Below, in pieces: positions 52,498 to 61,759 of a DNA stretch of 64,000 nucleotides. The position numbers and the translations under genes were made by a program. The stretch's first letter is position 1; each line of letters starts with the position of its first letter. Location: positions 1 to 64,000 of the forward strand of contig NZ_BDCI01000002.1 in the NCBI RefSeq assembly GCF_001613425.1, read 5' to 3'. This stretch comes from Nocardia vulneris. Its GTDB lineage: Bacteria; Actinomycetota; Actinomycetes; Mycobacteriales; Mycobacteriaceae. Below the pieces are notes generated by a model. It had not been told where the DNA came from and did not search any database. It saw only the letters and a list, made by a program, of their open reading frames with translations.

Positions 52498-54651
52498 TCA
52501 GCGCCAGACGATTTTCAACACCGCGGGCGTCAGCAGCATGCGGATGACGGTGGCGTCGAGGATGAGCGCGGCGATCATCCCGTAGGCGATGTATTTCATC
52601 AGCACCAGGTCGGAAAAGCCGAACGCCCCGGTGACGACGATGAGAATGGCTGCGGCAGAGGTGATCACGCCGCCGGTGTGCGCGATGCCGTACCGGATCG
52701 CCTCGGGCGGGTCGGCACCGCCGGCGCGGGCTTCGGCGACCCGGGACAGCAGGAACACCTCGTAGTCGGTGGACAGCCCGAACACCACGGTCACGATCAA
52801 CGCGAGGACCGCGAACATCAAAGGGCCAGGGGTGAAATGGAAGATCCCCGACCCGTGTCCCTCGACGAACACCCAGGTGAGCACGCCGAGGGTGGACACC
52901 AGACTCAACGCGCTCATCGCCACCGCTTTGACCGCCAGCACGATCGACCGGAACGCCGCGTACATCAGCGCCAGTGCCGCGGCCGCGAGCAGTGCCACCA
53001 GCACCGGCAGCCCGCGCAGCAACCCGTTGATGCTGTCGCGTTCGAGCGCGGGCACGCCCGCCACCATGACGCGCACGCCGGGCGGCTCCGGTATCGCGCG
53101 CAGCGCGTCGATCACCCGATCGGAGTCCTGTTTGTCCACCAGCCCGGCTTGCAGCACGTTGATGCCGTCCTTGGTCGCCACCGACGGCTCGAATCGTCCG
53201 GTGAGTCCCGGTATCCGGCTGGCTTCGTAGCGAATATCGCTGAGCTGCTGCGGATTCGCGCCGAGTACGAGCAGCTTCAGCGGTTCGGTGCGGAAACTGG
53301 GGAACAGTTCGTCGAATCGTTCCTGGGCGACTCGGGCGGGGTTCTGCGCGCCGAGATATTTCTCACTGATCCCGCCGAATTCGATGTGCCGGAACGGAAT
53401 ACTCAGCGCCAGCAGCGCGAGCACGATCGGCACCGCGACGGCCCAGGGCCTGCGCATCGACCATTGTGCGAGGCGGGAGAAGAAGCCCGCGTCGATCTGT
53501 GCCTCGGTTTTGGTGCGGGAGAACCGTTTCCAGCCCAGAAAGTCGATGCGCCGGCCCGCGATGCTCAGCGCGGCGGGCAGCGCGGTCACCGAGAGCAGCG
53601 CGGCGAGCAGCACCGAACTGATGCCCCCGTAGGGCACCGAGCGCAGCACGCCGTTCGGGAAGATGAACAGCGCGGCCAGGCTGACCGCGATGATCCCCGC
53701 GGAGAACAGCACGGTGCGTCCGGCCGTGGCGACGGTGCGCGCGGTCGCCTCCTCGACGGTGTGCCCGGCCGCGAGTTCCTCCCGGAACCGGGTGACGGTG
53801 AACAGCCCGTAGTCGATGGCGAGCCCGAGACTGACCAGCGTCATCACGGTGCTCGCGAAGACGTTCACGTCGATGAAGCCGGTGAGCACCCGCATGATGC
53901 CCGCGGTGCCCATGATCGTCATCCCGCCGATCAGTACCGGCAGCAACGCGCCGACCACACCGCCGAACACGAAGTACAGCAGGATCGCCACCAGCGGCAG
54001 CGCGATCAGTTCGGCCCGGTGGATGTCGTTCTGCATGCCGGTGTTCAGCCCGGCCAGCACCGGCTGCAAGCCGGCCAGCTGAACCGTCGTACCGCCGGGA
54101 CCGCCACCGTCGCGCCCGGCGCCCAGGTGATCTTTGATCGCGGCGTAGTTCTCCACGGTCGCGGTGCCTTCACCGCGCAACCCGACGCTGGCGAACGCGT
54201 GCGTGCGCGAGGCGTCGGTGGCGTTGGCGGCGAACGGGCTGTCCCAGTAGCTGTCGATCTTCAGAATGCGCTCGGGGAACCGGGCCAGCAGGTCGTTCAG
54301 CGCGCCGGTCACGGCCGACCGGACCGCGGGATCGTCGACCGTGGTGCCCGCGGGCACCGTGTAGAGCAGGATCAGGTCGCTGTCGGTATCCCGGCCGAAG
54401 GTGGCGTCGGCGATCTTCGAGGCGGCGACCGATTCGCTCGATTCGTCGAACCAGCCCTCCTGGGTCAACCGGCCCGCGAGGTCACGGCCGAACAGCCCCG
54501 ACAGCACCACCGCCAACGCGAACACCGCGAGCACCACAAAGCGATGCCGATAGACGCACCGCCCCCAGCGCAGCAGCCCGCTGTGCAGCTTCGATTCCCC
54601 TCGCACGGCCCGTGGCCCCGCCGCGACGCGCCCGCTGCGCAGATCCGACAC
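52498..54651 (-). CDS. MMPL/RND-family membrane transporter
   Basis: A 717-residue transporter with the two-fold MMPL arrangement: one helix, an extracytoplasmic domain (about 65-205), five helices, a second helix plus domain, and five more. GLAIDYGLFTVTRFREEL and LSTDYEVFLLSRVAEAR are the conserved proton-relay segments. Such proteins export lipids or drugs. GTG 54651 is only 8 bases past the lipoprotein stop; GTG 54606 is an alternative. It is the third gene of a four-gene minus operon. Confidence 0.87.
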   Translation of the reverse strand: MSDLRSGRVAAGPRAVRGESKLHSGLLRWGRCVYRHRFVVLAVFALAVVLSGLFGRDLAGRLTQEGWFDESSESVAASKIADATFGRDTDSDLILLYTVPAGTTVDDPAVRSAVTGALNDLLARFPERILKIDSYWDSPFAANATDASRTHAFASVGLRGEGTATVENYAAIKDHLGAGRDGGGPGGTTVQLAGLQPVLAGLNTGMQNDIHRAELIALPLVAILLYFVFGGVVGALLPVLIGGMTIMGTAGIMRVLTGFIDVNVFASTVMTLVSLGLAIDYGLFTVTRFREELAAGHTVEEATARTVATAGRTVLFSAGIIAVSLAALFIFPNGVLRSVPYGGISSVLLAALLSVTALPAALSIAGRRIDFLGWKRFSRTKTEAQIDAGFFSRLAQWSMRRPWAVAVPIVLALLALSIPFRHIEFGGISEKYLGAQNPARVAQERFDELFPSFRTEPLKLLVLGANPQQLSDIRYEASRIPGLTGRFEPSVATKDGINVLQAGLVDKQDSDRVIDALRAIPEPPGVRVMVAGVPALERDSINGLLRGLPVLVALLAAAALALMYAAFRSIVLAVKAVAMSALSLVSTLGVLTWVFVEGHGSGIFHFTPGPLMFAVLALIVTVVFGLSTDYEVFLLSRVAEARAGGADPPEAIRYGIAHTGGVITSAAAILIVVTGAFGFSDLVLMKYIAYGMIAALILDATVIRMLLTPAVLKIVWR

Positions 54652-54659
54652 GATCCGGG

Positions 54660-55199
54660 TCAGCCGCAGGCCGGCGTGCGGTAGTCGGCCGAACGCAGGA
54701 TGCCGCACAGGTCGGTGCGCGAGATCTTCCATTTGCCGTCGAGCAGCACGAAATGCACCACGGTGGTGCGCACCGCCGTGCCGGTGCCGTCCTTGTCCAG
54801 CCGCATGGTCGCGGTGAGCGTGCCGTCGTGGTTGTCGAACACCGGGTCGGTGACGCCGTAGATCGCGCGCGGATTGTCTTGCAGCGCTTTGTACATGTCG
54901 GGGATCGCGGTGCGGAACGCGTCGCCGTCCTCGATCAGGTCGGTGCGTTCGCTGTCGGGCAGGGCCGGATCGAGCGCGCGCTTGATCTGTGCGTCCAACT
55001 GCGCGGCGCTCGGCAGCGGCGGATGCGCGGCCAGCGAGGAGGTGGTGATCGAGGCGGACAGGGACGCATTGGCCGAGGACCGGGCGGCGTCGACGGCGGC
55101 CTCGTCCGGGCCGGTGCTGCATGCCCCGGTCGCGGCGACGGTGAGCAGGCCGGCCGCGAGCAGCGCGGTGCGGGCGAATCGTGTGTAGGGCATCACCAT
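54660..55199 (-). CDS. Lipoprotein with MTB12-like domain
   Basis: A 179-residue lipoprotein. The signal peptide ends in ATGAC, with Cys27 lipidated. The mature part (PLPSAAQLDAQIKRALDPAL, then VHFVLLDGKWKISRTDLC) resembles the low-molecular-weight antigen MTB12/NTF2-like C-terminal domain found in Mycobacteriales. Cys in the last segment (DLCGI, TPACG) may pair. It starts directly after the preceding gene and probably works with the MMPL protein at the envelope. Confidence 0.75.
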   Translation of the reverse strand: MVMPYTRFARTALLAAGLLTVAATGACSTGPDEAAVDAARSSANASLSASITTSSLAAHPPLPSAAQLDAQIKRALDPALPDSERTDLIEDGDAFRTAIPDMYKALQDNPRAIYGVTDPVFDNHDGTLTATMRLDKDGTGTAVRTTVVHFVLLDGKWKISRTDLCGILRSADYRTPACG

Positions 55200-55556
55200 C
55201 TACATACCATCTATGACGGAGCTGATTCGTCCCAGCAACGCGCGCACCGTGGTCATTTCCCGATCCGGGATGGCGGCGGTGGGCACGGCGGCGGGGATGG
55301 TGTCGCGGACGAGGGCGACGACGCTGCGTTCGTCGTCGAGGTCGATATCGGTGACGCGGGCCTGCGCGACCGCGACGACATCGTCCGGGCCGGGCATGTC
55401 GTCGGCGAGGTCGGCCCGGTAGATCTCCAGCGTGAGCGTGGCGCGGACCGTGCGAAACGCGTATGGCCTGCCGTCGGCGGTGGTCCCGAACCCGTGCGCG
55501 AACGGACCGACGGTGATGTCATCGATGGCAAACCCCGACGTGTGGTCGGCTATCAA
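55200..55556 (-). CDS. Hypothetical protein, first gene of the MMPL operon
   Basis: A 118-residue soluble protein without recognised family. It has a beta-rich N-terminal half (ITVGPFAHGFGTT, YAFRTVRATLTLEIYRAD) and a helical acidic C-terminus. The TAG stop directly abuts the lipoprotein start codon, so it is translated in the same operon. Its function may relate to the MMPL export system, but that is only by position. Confidence 0.65.
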   Translation of the reverse strand: MIADHTSGFAIDDITVGPFAHGFGTTADGRPYAFRTVRATLTLEIYRADLADDMPGPDDVVAVAQARVTDIDLDDERSVVALVRDTIPAAVPTAAIPDREMTTVRALLGRISSVIDGM

Positions 55557-55710
55557 CCGGCTCTCCCTGACTTGGACACTGTTTCAACTCAACGGTAACC
55601 CGCGTCACCGACATTCACCGCCCGCCGACACCCCGGTACGCCATGCCGGTATACCGACATGGTCAGATGGTTGCGTTGCGGTTGATTCGTCGGTAGAAGG
55701 AGTTCGGAGG

Positions 55711-56730
55711 ATGCCCCCTCGCGGTTGGGTGGAATCGGCGGCGATCTCCGGCGTGGCGGCCGTGCTGCTGCTGACCGGATGCTCCTCGAGTTCCGACGGG
55801 GACGATCTGGCCACCCGGGAGCCCGCCACCGCTGCGGTCGCACCCGCCCAGAGTGCCCGCCCCGCAGGCGATGTCGTCGGCGTGACCACACCGATCGGCG
55901 CACTGCTCGCCGAGGAGTCCACCGGGCGGATCGCCGCACTCGGCACGAACGGCGACACGCTGCTGCTCATCGACCCCGACACGCCGAACCCGCGCACGAT
56001 TTCGCTGCCCGCCCGGGGCGCCGCGCTCGTGCCGGGCAAGCCGGGTGAAGTCCTGGTCCCCGCACCCGAGCGCATCCTGCGCGTCGACGTCACGAGCGGC
56101 GCGCTGACCGAGGTCGCGGTCGACGGCGACGCCCGCTCGGTGCAGCGTCGCGCGGACGACACGCTGATCGTCGGCACCGCCGACGGCAAGGTGCGCACGC
56201 TCTCCCCGGAGGGCAAGACCACCCGTACCGTCTCGGGACTCGCCTCGGCCGACGCGCTGGCGCTGACCGACGATCACGTCACAGTTCTGGACCGCGAGCA
56301 GACCTCGGTGACCGAGATCGAACTCGGCAAAAAGTCCCTCGGCCTGGCCCTTCGCGCCGGTGACGGGGCCACCAACATGATCTCCGATCGGTTCGGCCGG
56401 GTCCTGGTCACCGACACCGACGGGGGCGAACTGCTGGTCTTCAGCGCCGGACCTCTCGTCCTGCACCAGCGATTCCCGGTAAACTCTTCGCCTTACGCGA
56501 TTGCCTACGACCAGCGGTCCGACACCGTGTGGGTGACGTGCACACAGACCAACGAAGTCGTCGGCTTCGATCTGTCGACGGGTATACCGAAAGAGGTGGG
56601 GCGGTACGCCACCGTCCGGCAGCCGAACTCGGTGACCATCGAGCAGCGCACCGGTGACATGTTCGTGGGCTCCGCGACCGGCGACGGTCTGCAGCGGATC
56701 CGCGCGGACGATCGGAAGAGAGGGCACTGA
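55711..56730 (+). CDS. lppL: Lipoprotein LppL-like (beta-propeller)
   Basis: A 339-residue lipoprotein related to mycobacterial LppL (Rv2138). The signal peptide ends VLLLTGC, with Cys24 lipidated. The rest forms a YVTN/NHL-like beta-propeller (repeated DTLLLIDPDT, VLVPAPERIL, DTLIVGTADGKVRTL). ATG 55711 is supported by GAAGGAG 8 bases upstream. Its stop overlaps the DUF5703 start by one base, and pyrD follows, as in Mycobacterium tuberculosis. Confidence 0.85.
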   Translation: MPPRGWVESAAISGVAAVLLLTGCSSSSDGDDLATREPATAAVAPAQSARPAGDVVGVTTPIGALLAEESTGRIAALGTNGDTLLLIDPDTPNPRTISLPARGAALVPGKPGEVLVPAPERILRVDVTSGALTEVAVDGDARSVQRRADDTLIVGTADGKVRTLSPEGKTTRTVSGLASADALALTDDHVTVLDREQTSVTEIELGKKSLGLALRAGDGATNMISDRFGRVLVTDTDGGELLVFSAGPLVLHQRFPVNSSPYAIAYDQRSDTVWVTCTQTNEVVGFDLSTGIPKEVGRYATVRQPNSVTIEQRTGDMFVGSATGDGLQRIRADDRKRGH

Positions 56731-57017
56731 TGACTCGGGCAGCGGACGAACCAGCCTCAGCACATCATTCCGGCAGGCGGACGGTGCGCCCGCGCGCCCT
56801 GCCTGCCGGGTGGGAGACCACCAGTGACGATTACGAATACGTGCCGCTGCGGCTGCCACCCGAGGTGACCCGGGTGACGGCCTCGATGCGGCTGGCCATC
56901 CAGGCCGAATTCGGGGGCTGGGAGTTGTCCCGCGTGCGGGCTTACACCGACGGCAGCCGCCGGGTGCTGCTGCGCCGCCGAAAAACCGCACTACCCCAGC
57001 CCGAACCGGGAATGTGA
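56730..57017 (+). CDS. DUF5703 family protein
   Basis: A 95-residue basic protein. [21 protein letters not shown] and [21 protein letters not shown] are the family signature. It shares one base with lppL (TGATG) and precedes pyrD by 4 bases. Its role is unknown; translation with lppL and pyrD is coupled. Confidence 0.83.
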   Translation: MTRAADEPASAHHSGRRTVRPRALPAGWETTSDDYEYVPLRLPPEVTRVTASMRLAIQAEFGGWELSRVRAYTDGSRRVLLRRRKTALPQPEPGM

Positions 57018-57021
57018 GCCG

Positions 57022-58098
57022 ATGTACGCCCTGTTATTACGCCTGATGTTCCTGGTCCCGCCGGAGCGGATCCACCACCTGGTCTTCGCCACGATGCGGG
57101 TGTGCGGCCGGCTCGCGCCGACCCGCTGGCTGATGACCAAGCTCTTCGTCACCGACGATCCGATCCTGCGCAATACCGTGTTCGGCGTCGAATTCCCCGC
57201 GCCGCTGGGCTTGGCCGCCGGCTTCGACAAGAACGCCGACGGCGTCGACGCCTGGGCGCCACTGGGTTTCGGCTTCGCCGAGATCGGCACCGTCACCGCC
57301 CAGGCCCAGCCGGGTAACCCCGCGCCGCGCCTGTTCCGGCTGCCCGCCGATCGCGCCCTCATCAATCGTATGGGGTTCAACAACTTCGGTGCCGCGGCGG
57401 CCGCCGGGCAGCTGCGCGACCGGCGCGGCGGGGTGCCGATCGGCGCGAACATCGGCAAGACCAAAATCGTCGAAGCGGCCGACGCCGCAGGCGATTACGC
57501 GATCAGCGCGGCGCTGCTCGGCCCGCTCGCCGACTTCGTCGTCGTCAACGTCAGCTCCCCCAACACCCCGGGCCTGCGCGACCTGCAGGCCGTCGAATCG
57601 CTGCGCCCGCTGTTGCAGGCGGTGCTGGACAGCGTGCGGGTACCGGTGCTGGTGAAGATCGCCCCCGACCTGTCCGACGAGGACATCGACGCCGTCGCCG
57701 ATCTCGCCGTCGAACTCGGCCTGGCGGGCATCGTCGCCACCAACACCACCATCCGCCGCGACGGCCTGGCCACCGCCGCCGCCGAGGTCACCGCCATGGG
57801 CGCGGGCGGCCTGTCCGGCGCGCCCGTCGCCGACCGCTCGCTCGACGTGCTGCGCCGCCTGTACCGCCGCGTCGGCGACCGCCTCGTGCTCATCTCGGTC
57901 GGCGGCATCGAAACCGCCGACCAGGCCTGGGAACGTATCCTGGCCGGCGCCACCCTGCTGCAGGGCTACACCGGCTTCATCTACGGCGGCCCGTTCTGGA
58001 CCCGCAAGATCCATCGCGGTCTCGCCGAACGCCTGCGCGCCAACGGATATCGGAGCCTGGCCGACGCGGTCGGCGCCGAGCACACCGCCAACGCCTGA
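57022..58098 (+). CDS. pyrD: Dihydroorotate dehydrogenase (quinone), class 2
   Basis: A 358-residue membrane-associated FMN enzyme that oxidises dihydroorotate to orotate with quinone, step four of pyrimidine synthesis. The N-terminal helices ([20 protein letters not shown]) bind the membrane and quinone. [24 protein letters not shown], and [15 protein letters not shown], with the class 2 catalytic Ser, are present, as is [25 protein letters not shown] phosphate binding. Length is standard. Confidence 0.96.
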   Translation: MYALLLRLMFLVPPERIHHLVFATMRVCGRLAPTRWLMTKLFVTDDPILRNTVFGVEFPAPLGLAAGFDKNADGVDAWAPLGFGFAEIGTVTAQAQPGNPAPRLFRLPADRALINRMGFNNFGAAAAAGQLRDRRGGVPIGANIGKTKIVEAADAAGDYAISAALLGPLADFVVVNVSSPNTPGLRDLQAVESLRPLLQAVLDSVRVPVLVKIAPDLSDEDIDAVADLAVELGLAGIVATNTTIRRDGLATAAAEVTAMGAGGLSGAPVADRSLDVLRRLYRRVGDRLVLISVGGIETADQAWERILAGATLLQGYTGFIYGGPFWTRKIHRGLAERLRANGYRSLADAVGAEHTANA

Positions 58099-58113
58099 GC
58101 CGGTTCGCGCGAC

Positions 58114-58497
58114 TCAGCCGAGGACGTACGGCGGTTCGACGAGGTGCCCGCGCAGCGGGTGCGACCGCGGGTTGCGTCCCGGCCGGGCGGCCGCACCCGC
58201 CCGTTCCTGATGCAGCCGCACCGCCATCCGGCGGGCCAGCAGCAACAACGCGCCGTCGCGCGGTATCCCGATCTGCTCGGCGCAGACATCGATCCGATCC
58301 TGCACCGCGCGGTCGTGCACCGCGCTCAGGTCGCTCAGCAGTTCGTCGAGTTCCATGCCGAGCTGCGCCTGCTCGGCGGTGAGCAGGCGATCGGGCAGCC
58401 AGCTCAACCGCCACCGGTCTGTGCCGTCCGCTTCGCGGTACGCCCATTCGGGGGTGATATCGCTGGTCATAGTCCAGAAGGTGATGTGCACAGTCAT
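58114..58497 (-). CDS. Small actinobacterial protein, paralogue A
   Basis: A 127-residue cytosolic protein. ATG 58497 follows GGAGGC. The central WRLSWLPDRLLTAEQAQLGM and ELDELLSDL recur in the neighbouring gene (58529-58819), as do a GI...A..LL.RRM segment. The N-terminal MTVHITFWTM part is absent from paralogue B. No family name known to me; convergent with pyrD. Confidence 0.65.
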   Translation of the reverse strand: MTVHITFWTMTSDITPEWAYREADGTDRWRLSWLPDRLLTAEQAQLGMELDELLSDLSAVHDRAVQDRIDVCAEQIGIPRDGALLLLARRMAVRLHQERAGAAARPGRNPRSHPLRGHLVEPPYVLG

Positions 58498-58528
58498 GAC
58501 TGCCTCCGGTCCAACAAATCGAACGTGT

Positions 58529-58819
58529 TCACGAATGTCTGTCCCGCATCCGCCGGTGCAGCAGTTCCAGGGCCTGCCGCACGGTGATGCCGAGGACACC
58601 GGCCGAGGCCTCGGCCCGTGTCTGCGCCGGACCGTCCGACGCGAAGTCCGGGCGGCTCAGCAGCTCGCCCAATTCCATTGCGGCTCTGGCCTGCTCGTGG
58701 TTCAGCCGGTGCGGTAGCCAGCTCACGAGCCAGGCCGGTTCGGCGCGTCCGGCTACCCGTTCCGCCCATTCGCCGCAGACACTGCTCGTCATCGATCGGC
58801 TGTTCTCGAAAATCGTCAC
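58529..58819 (-). CDS. Small actinobacterial protein, paralogue B
   Basis: A 96-residue protein that aligns with paralogue A (W.VSWLPHRLNHEQARAAME-GELLS versus W.LSWLPDRLLTAEQAQLGME-ELLS). It starts at ATG 58819 after GGAGGCC and ends 31 bases before paralogue A. The pair is a tandem duplication, probably one operon; function unknown. Confidence 0.62.
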   Translation of the reverse strand: MTIFENSRSMTSSVCGEWAERVAGRAEPAWLVSWLPHRLNHEQARAAMELGELLSRPDFASDGPAQTRAEASAGVLGITVRQALELLHRRMRDRHS

Positions 58820-59274
58820 GGCGGCCTCCTCCAGGTGGGTCGTCGCACGGGCGCGTGCTGCTGCACTCGGGGTCGGTGAGCCCGGTCGGCACAGCGCGCG
58901 AACCGGTGCGGCTTCCTCGCGGAAGCGATGCGAATGCCGGTCGTGGCCGGCGTGTGCAGGGTCTGCGAGAACCGTGTCGCGCCCCCGCCTAGGCTCCGAC
59001 CATGATCGGCTCGAGCTCGGTGTCGGTACCGAGGTGCCGGTGCGGCCTGCGCCGCCGGTTGTGCCGAATCAGGAGAACTGTTTTCATCTCCGGGTCCCCT
59101 CCCGAGGTGGCTGGGAGGCGATGCCTCGCCGAACCCAGTGTGGCATTTGCCGTATCGGACCGTCAATTGCCGTTGTAGGTTGGTAATTGACAGTTCGCCC
59201 GCGCGCTAAACGCCGATTTTCGGCGGACGCGGGTATACCCCTCAGCAACGACGACGAGAGAGGTCGAGCCCGCC
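58820..59274. other. Divergent promoter region
   Basis: About 455 bases between paralogue B (minus) and the PfkB-like operon (plus). It contains TTGACA at 59187-59192 and a CGCCGA-TTT-TCGGCG hairpin near 59211-59225 upstream of the operon. No gene recognised. Confidence 0.5.
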
Positions 59275-60786
59275 ATGGTCCCGCAGGACTCGGGAGTGGT
59301 TGCCGTGCGCAACATCCTCACGCGACTGTGCAAGCGGTCCGGACTCAGCCTGGACCGCCTGCGCACCACCGAGATAGATGTCGCGCCGCTACTGGATCTG
59401 CTCGCGGTGCGCCAGCACGCGCACCGCAACGGGATCTCCGCCGAAGAGGCGGTACTACCCGTCGTCCGCGATCTGGCCGCGCAATTGCCGCCGACGAACC
59501 GGCTCATCGCCGACGCCGAACTGGTCCTCGGCCTGCTCCGCGACGACAACGCCGCCGCCGCAGTGGATCTCGATCGGCTCTACGCCGCCGATCTCGGCGA
59601 GCGCCGGGAGTACCTGACCGAGCACTGGCGCCTGCTGCACGAAACCCTTGCCGCCGAAGACATCCCGCCGGCGCCCACCGTGCGCTCGCTGCGCGCCACC
59701 CCCGAACGCCGCGCGTTCACCGCGCTGGCGAACCTGCTCGTCAACGAATCGGTCTACGACGCCGCCTCGGCCGCGGCGCACACCACGCCGATCTTCCGCG
59801 CCCCGCCGACCACGAAAACCCCTGCCACACCGACAGTTCCAGGGGTGGTCACGGTGATCGGCGACGCCGTGATCGACCATCTGTACTTCGTCGACCACAT
59901 CCCGGTGGCGGGTGCCTCGACGCAGGGCAGCAGTTTCGAGGAACATCCCGGCGGCAAGGGGCTCAGTCGCGCGGTGGCCGCCGCCCGGCTCGGCCTGCAG
60001 GTCCGGCTGATCTCCGCGGTCGGCGACGACGCCGCGGGCCGCCGCGTCCTGCAATATCTGCGCGACGAGGGCGTGGACACCGATCTGGTGAAGGTGGTGC
60101 CCGACGCACCGACGCCGGTGACCGCCGTGCTGATCACCAGCACCGGCGCCGCGGGCTTCATCGGCTGTCGCGACGATCGGATCCGGTTGAGCGCCCAGGA
60201 CTTACGCAGCCCGATGATCAACGCCGCGCTCGCGTCCTCGGACGCGGTGCTGCTCACCTTCGAACAACCGAGCCCGGTGCTCGAGCGCGTGCTGTCGTTG
60301 GTGCAGCGGCTGTCTCCGCGTCCGCTGCTCGTCGTGCATCCGGCACCGTCGATCGGCGTGCCGCAGTATCTCTACCAATACCTCGGCGCCGTCGACTATC
60401 TCGCGGGCACCAGCAAGGACTTGGCCGCGATGGTGCCCGACGGCGCCGGCGCCTCCCCCGCCGCGACCGCACAGCGCCTGCGCGCGCTCGGGGTCCGCTC
60501 GGTCTGCGCGATCGAGGACTTCCACTGCACCGTCTGGTCCGACCGCGTGAGCACCCGGATTCCGCCGTTTCCCGCCGCGATGGCGGATTCACCGGGAGCT
60601 CAGGCAGCCTTCGCGGCGGCGCTGGTATACCGTCTCGTCTCGACCCGCCGACCGGCCGAGAAGAACGACTACATCTGGGCGACCGCGGCGATGGTGGCAA
60701 CGCAGTCGTTCGGGGATGTCCCCGGGTCGATGCCACCGGTCAGCGATATCGACCGCATCGTCAGACTTGCTTCGGAGGAGCATTGA
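59275..60786 (+). CDS. PfkB-fold carbohydrate kinase-like protein with N-terminal domain
   Basis: A 503-residue protein. Residues about 1-185 form a helical domain of unknown type; residues about 190-490 are a ribokinase-like fold starting VVTVIGDAVIDHLYFVDHIP, with signature 1 GGKGLSRAVAAARLG. The second signature, normally D-T-x-G-A-G-D, reads DSPGAQAAF: the catalytic Asp and preceding Gly are lost. It may be inactive or altered. Its last bases overlap the start of the first GTP cyclohydrolase II gene (TTGA), so the proteins are made together. Substrate unknown. Confidence 0.72.
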   Translation: MVPQDSGVVAVRNILTRLCKRSGLSLDRLRTTEIDVAPLLDLLAVRQHAHRNGISAEEAVLPVVRDLAAQLPPTNRLIADAELVLGLLRDDNAAAAVDLDRLYAADLGERREYLTEHWRLLHETLAAEDIPPAPTVRSLRATPERRAFTALANLLVNESVYDAASAAAHTTPIFRAPPTTKTPATPTVPGVVTVIGDAVIDHLYFVDHIPVAGASTQGSSFEEHPGGKGLSRAVAAARLGLQVRLISAVGDDAAGRRVLQYLRDEGVDTDLVKVVPDAPTPVTAVLITSTGAAGFIGCRDDRIRLSAQDLRSPMINAALASSDAVLLTFEQPSPVLERVLSLVQRLSPRPLLVVHPAPSIGVPQYLYQYLGAVDYLAGTSKDLAAMVPDGAGASPAATAQRLRALGVRSVCAIEDFHCTVWSDRVSTRIPPFPAAMADSPGAQAAFAAALVYRLVSTRRPAEKNDYIWATAAMVATQSFGDVPGSMPPVSDIDRIVRLASEEH

Positions 60787-61736
60787 CCACGTCGCTGTCC
60801 GGCCTTGCCGAGACCGAGCACCGGTTCACGCGCAAGGAGAGCACCCTGCCGGTCAGGGTGCTCGAACTCGACGACGCGACCGAACGAGGACATCTGCTGA
60901 TCTTCGGTGAGCTCACCGACGGATGCCTGGTCCGGATCCACTCGCGCTGCCTGTACGGCGAGACCCTGCGCTCCGACGACTGCGACTGCGGTCCGGAGCT
61001 GGACGCCGCGCTCGATCTCATCCAGGCGGCCGGCTGCGGCATCCTGGTCTATCTGGAGCAGGAGGGCCGCGGGCTCGGTCTGGTCGCGAAGGCCCGCGGC
61101 TACCGGCACAGCGAGCAGCACTGCACCGACAGCTTCACCAGCTACGCACAGCTGGGCTACCCCGTCGACGCGCGCACCTTCGAGGCGACGGCCCGGGGGC
61201 TGGCCGGGCTCGGTCTGCGTTCCGTCACGCTGCTCACCAACAACCCCATCAAGATCGAGACGGTGCGCGCCGCCGGTGTGCAGGTCATCGCCGCGCCGCT
61301 GATCACGCCGGTACGCAGCGATCGAGCCCGGGCCTACCTCGAGGCCAAACGGCTGCACCGCGGGCACACCCTGCCGGTCGACCTGGCCCCGTTCCACGCG
61401 CCCGCACCCCCGCTGCCCGCCCCTCGGCTGCGCTCGCTGCTACCGAGCCGCGAGGTCGTGCTGATGGCGCCGATCGCGGTGCTGGCCGTGCTGCTCGTGT
61501 CGTTCGGTCATATCAGTGTGGCGGTGACCGCGGCGCTGCTCGGCGTGCTCCTGCTCGGCGGCTACGCGCTGCGCTCCAGCGATCTCATCGCCGAGTTGCG
61601 CACCCGGCACGATCGGCACGCCGAGACCGGCCGGCTCGAGCTGACGCCGCTGCCCGCCCCGCCGCTGCCCCTCGCCGACGATCCGGCAGGCGTGGACACC
61701 GTGATCGTCGCCCCGCAGCCGGAGTGCTGCTCATGA
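60783..61736 (+). CDS. GTP cyclohydrolase II-like protein with C-terminal membrane segment
   Basis: A 317-residue protein. Residues about 10-205 are a GTP cyclohydrolase II domain: RIHSRCLYGETLRSDDCDCG has the zinc Cys triad (C-x10/11-C-x-C) and LEQEGRGLGLVAKARGY the Arg/Tyr site. The usual LQDxGxDTVEAN is replaced by TDSFTSYAQLGYPVDARTF. A hydrophobic pair of helices follows (about 225-265), then a Pro-rich tail; this extension is unusual for the family. TTG 60783 is preceded by GGAGGA. It may open the GTP ring for a riboflavin-unrelated product. Confidence 0.78.
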   Translation: MTTSLSGLAETEHRFTRKESTLPVRVLELDDATERGHLLIFGELTDGCLVRIHSRCLYGETLRSDDCDCGPELDAALDLIQAAGCGILVYLEQEGRGLGLVAKARGYRHSEQHCTDSFTSYAQLGYPVDARTFEATARGLAGLGLRSVTLLTNNPIKIETVRAAGVQVIAAPLITPVRSDRARAYLEAKRLHRGHTLPVDLAPFHAPAPPLPAPRLRSLLPSREVVLMAPIAVLAVLLVSFGHISVAVTAALLGVLLLGGYALRSSDLIAELRTRHDRHAETGRLELTPLPAPPLPLADDPAGVDTVIVAPQPECCS

Positions 61737-61759
61737 CGCGTACCGGAGGTCGTCGTTGA
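61733..61759 (+). CDS. Eight-codon bridging mini-ORF
   Basis: ATG 61733 overlaps the stop of the preceding gene (ATGA), and the frame (MTRTGGRR) ends in TGA overlapping the TTG start of the next gene (TTGA). It contains the GGAGGT ribosome site of that gene. It probably couples translation rather than making a working peptide. Confidence 0.35.
   Translation: MTRTGGRR

Noticed and set aside
52228..54684. Plus-strand open frame of about 800 codons opposite the MMPL gene
   Set aside because: It is an antisense shadow; the minus strand encodes an unmistakable MMPL protein.
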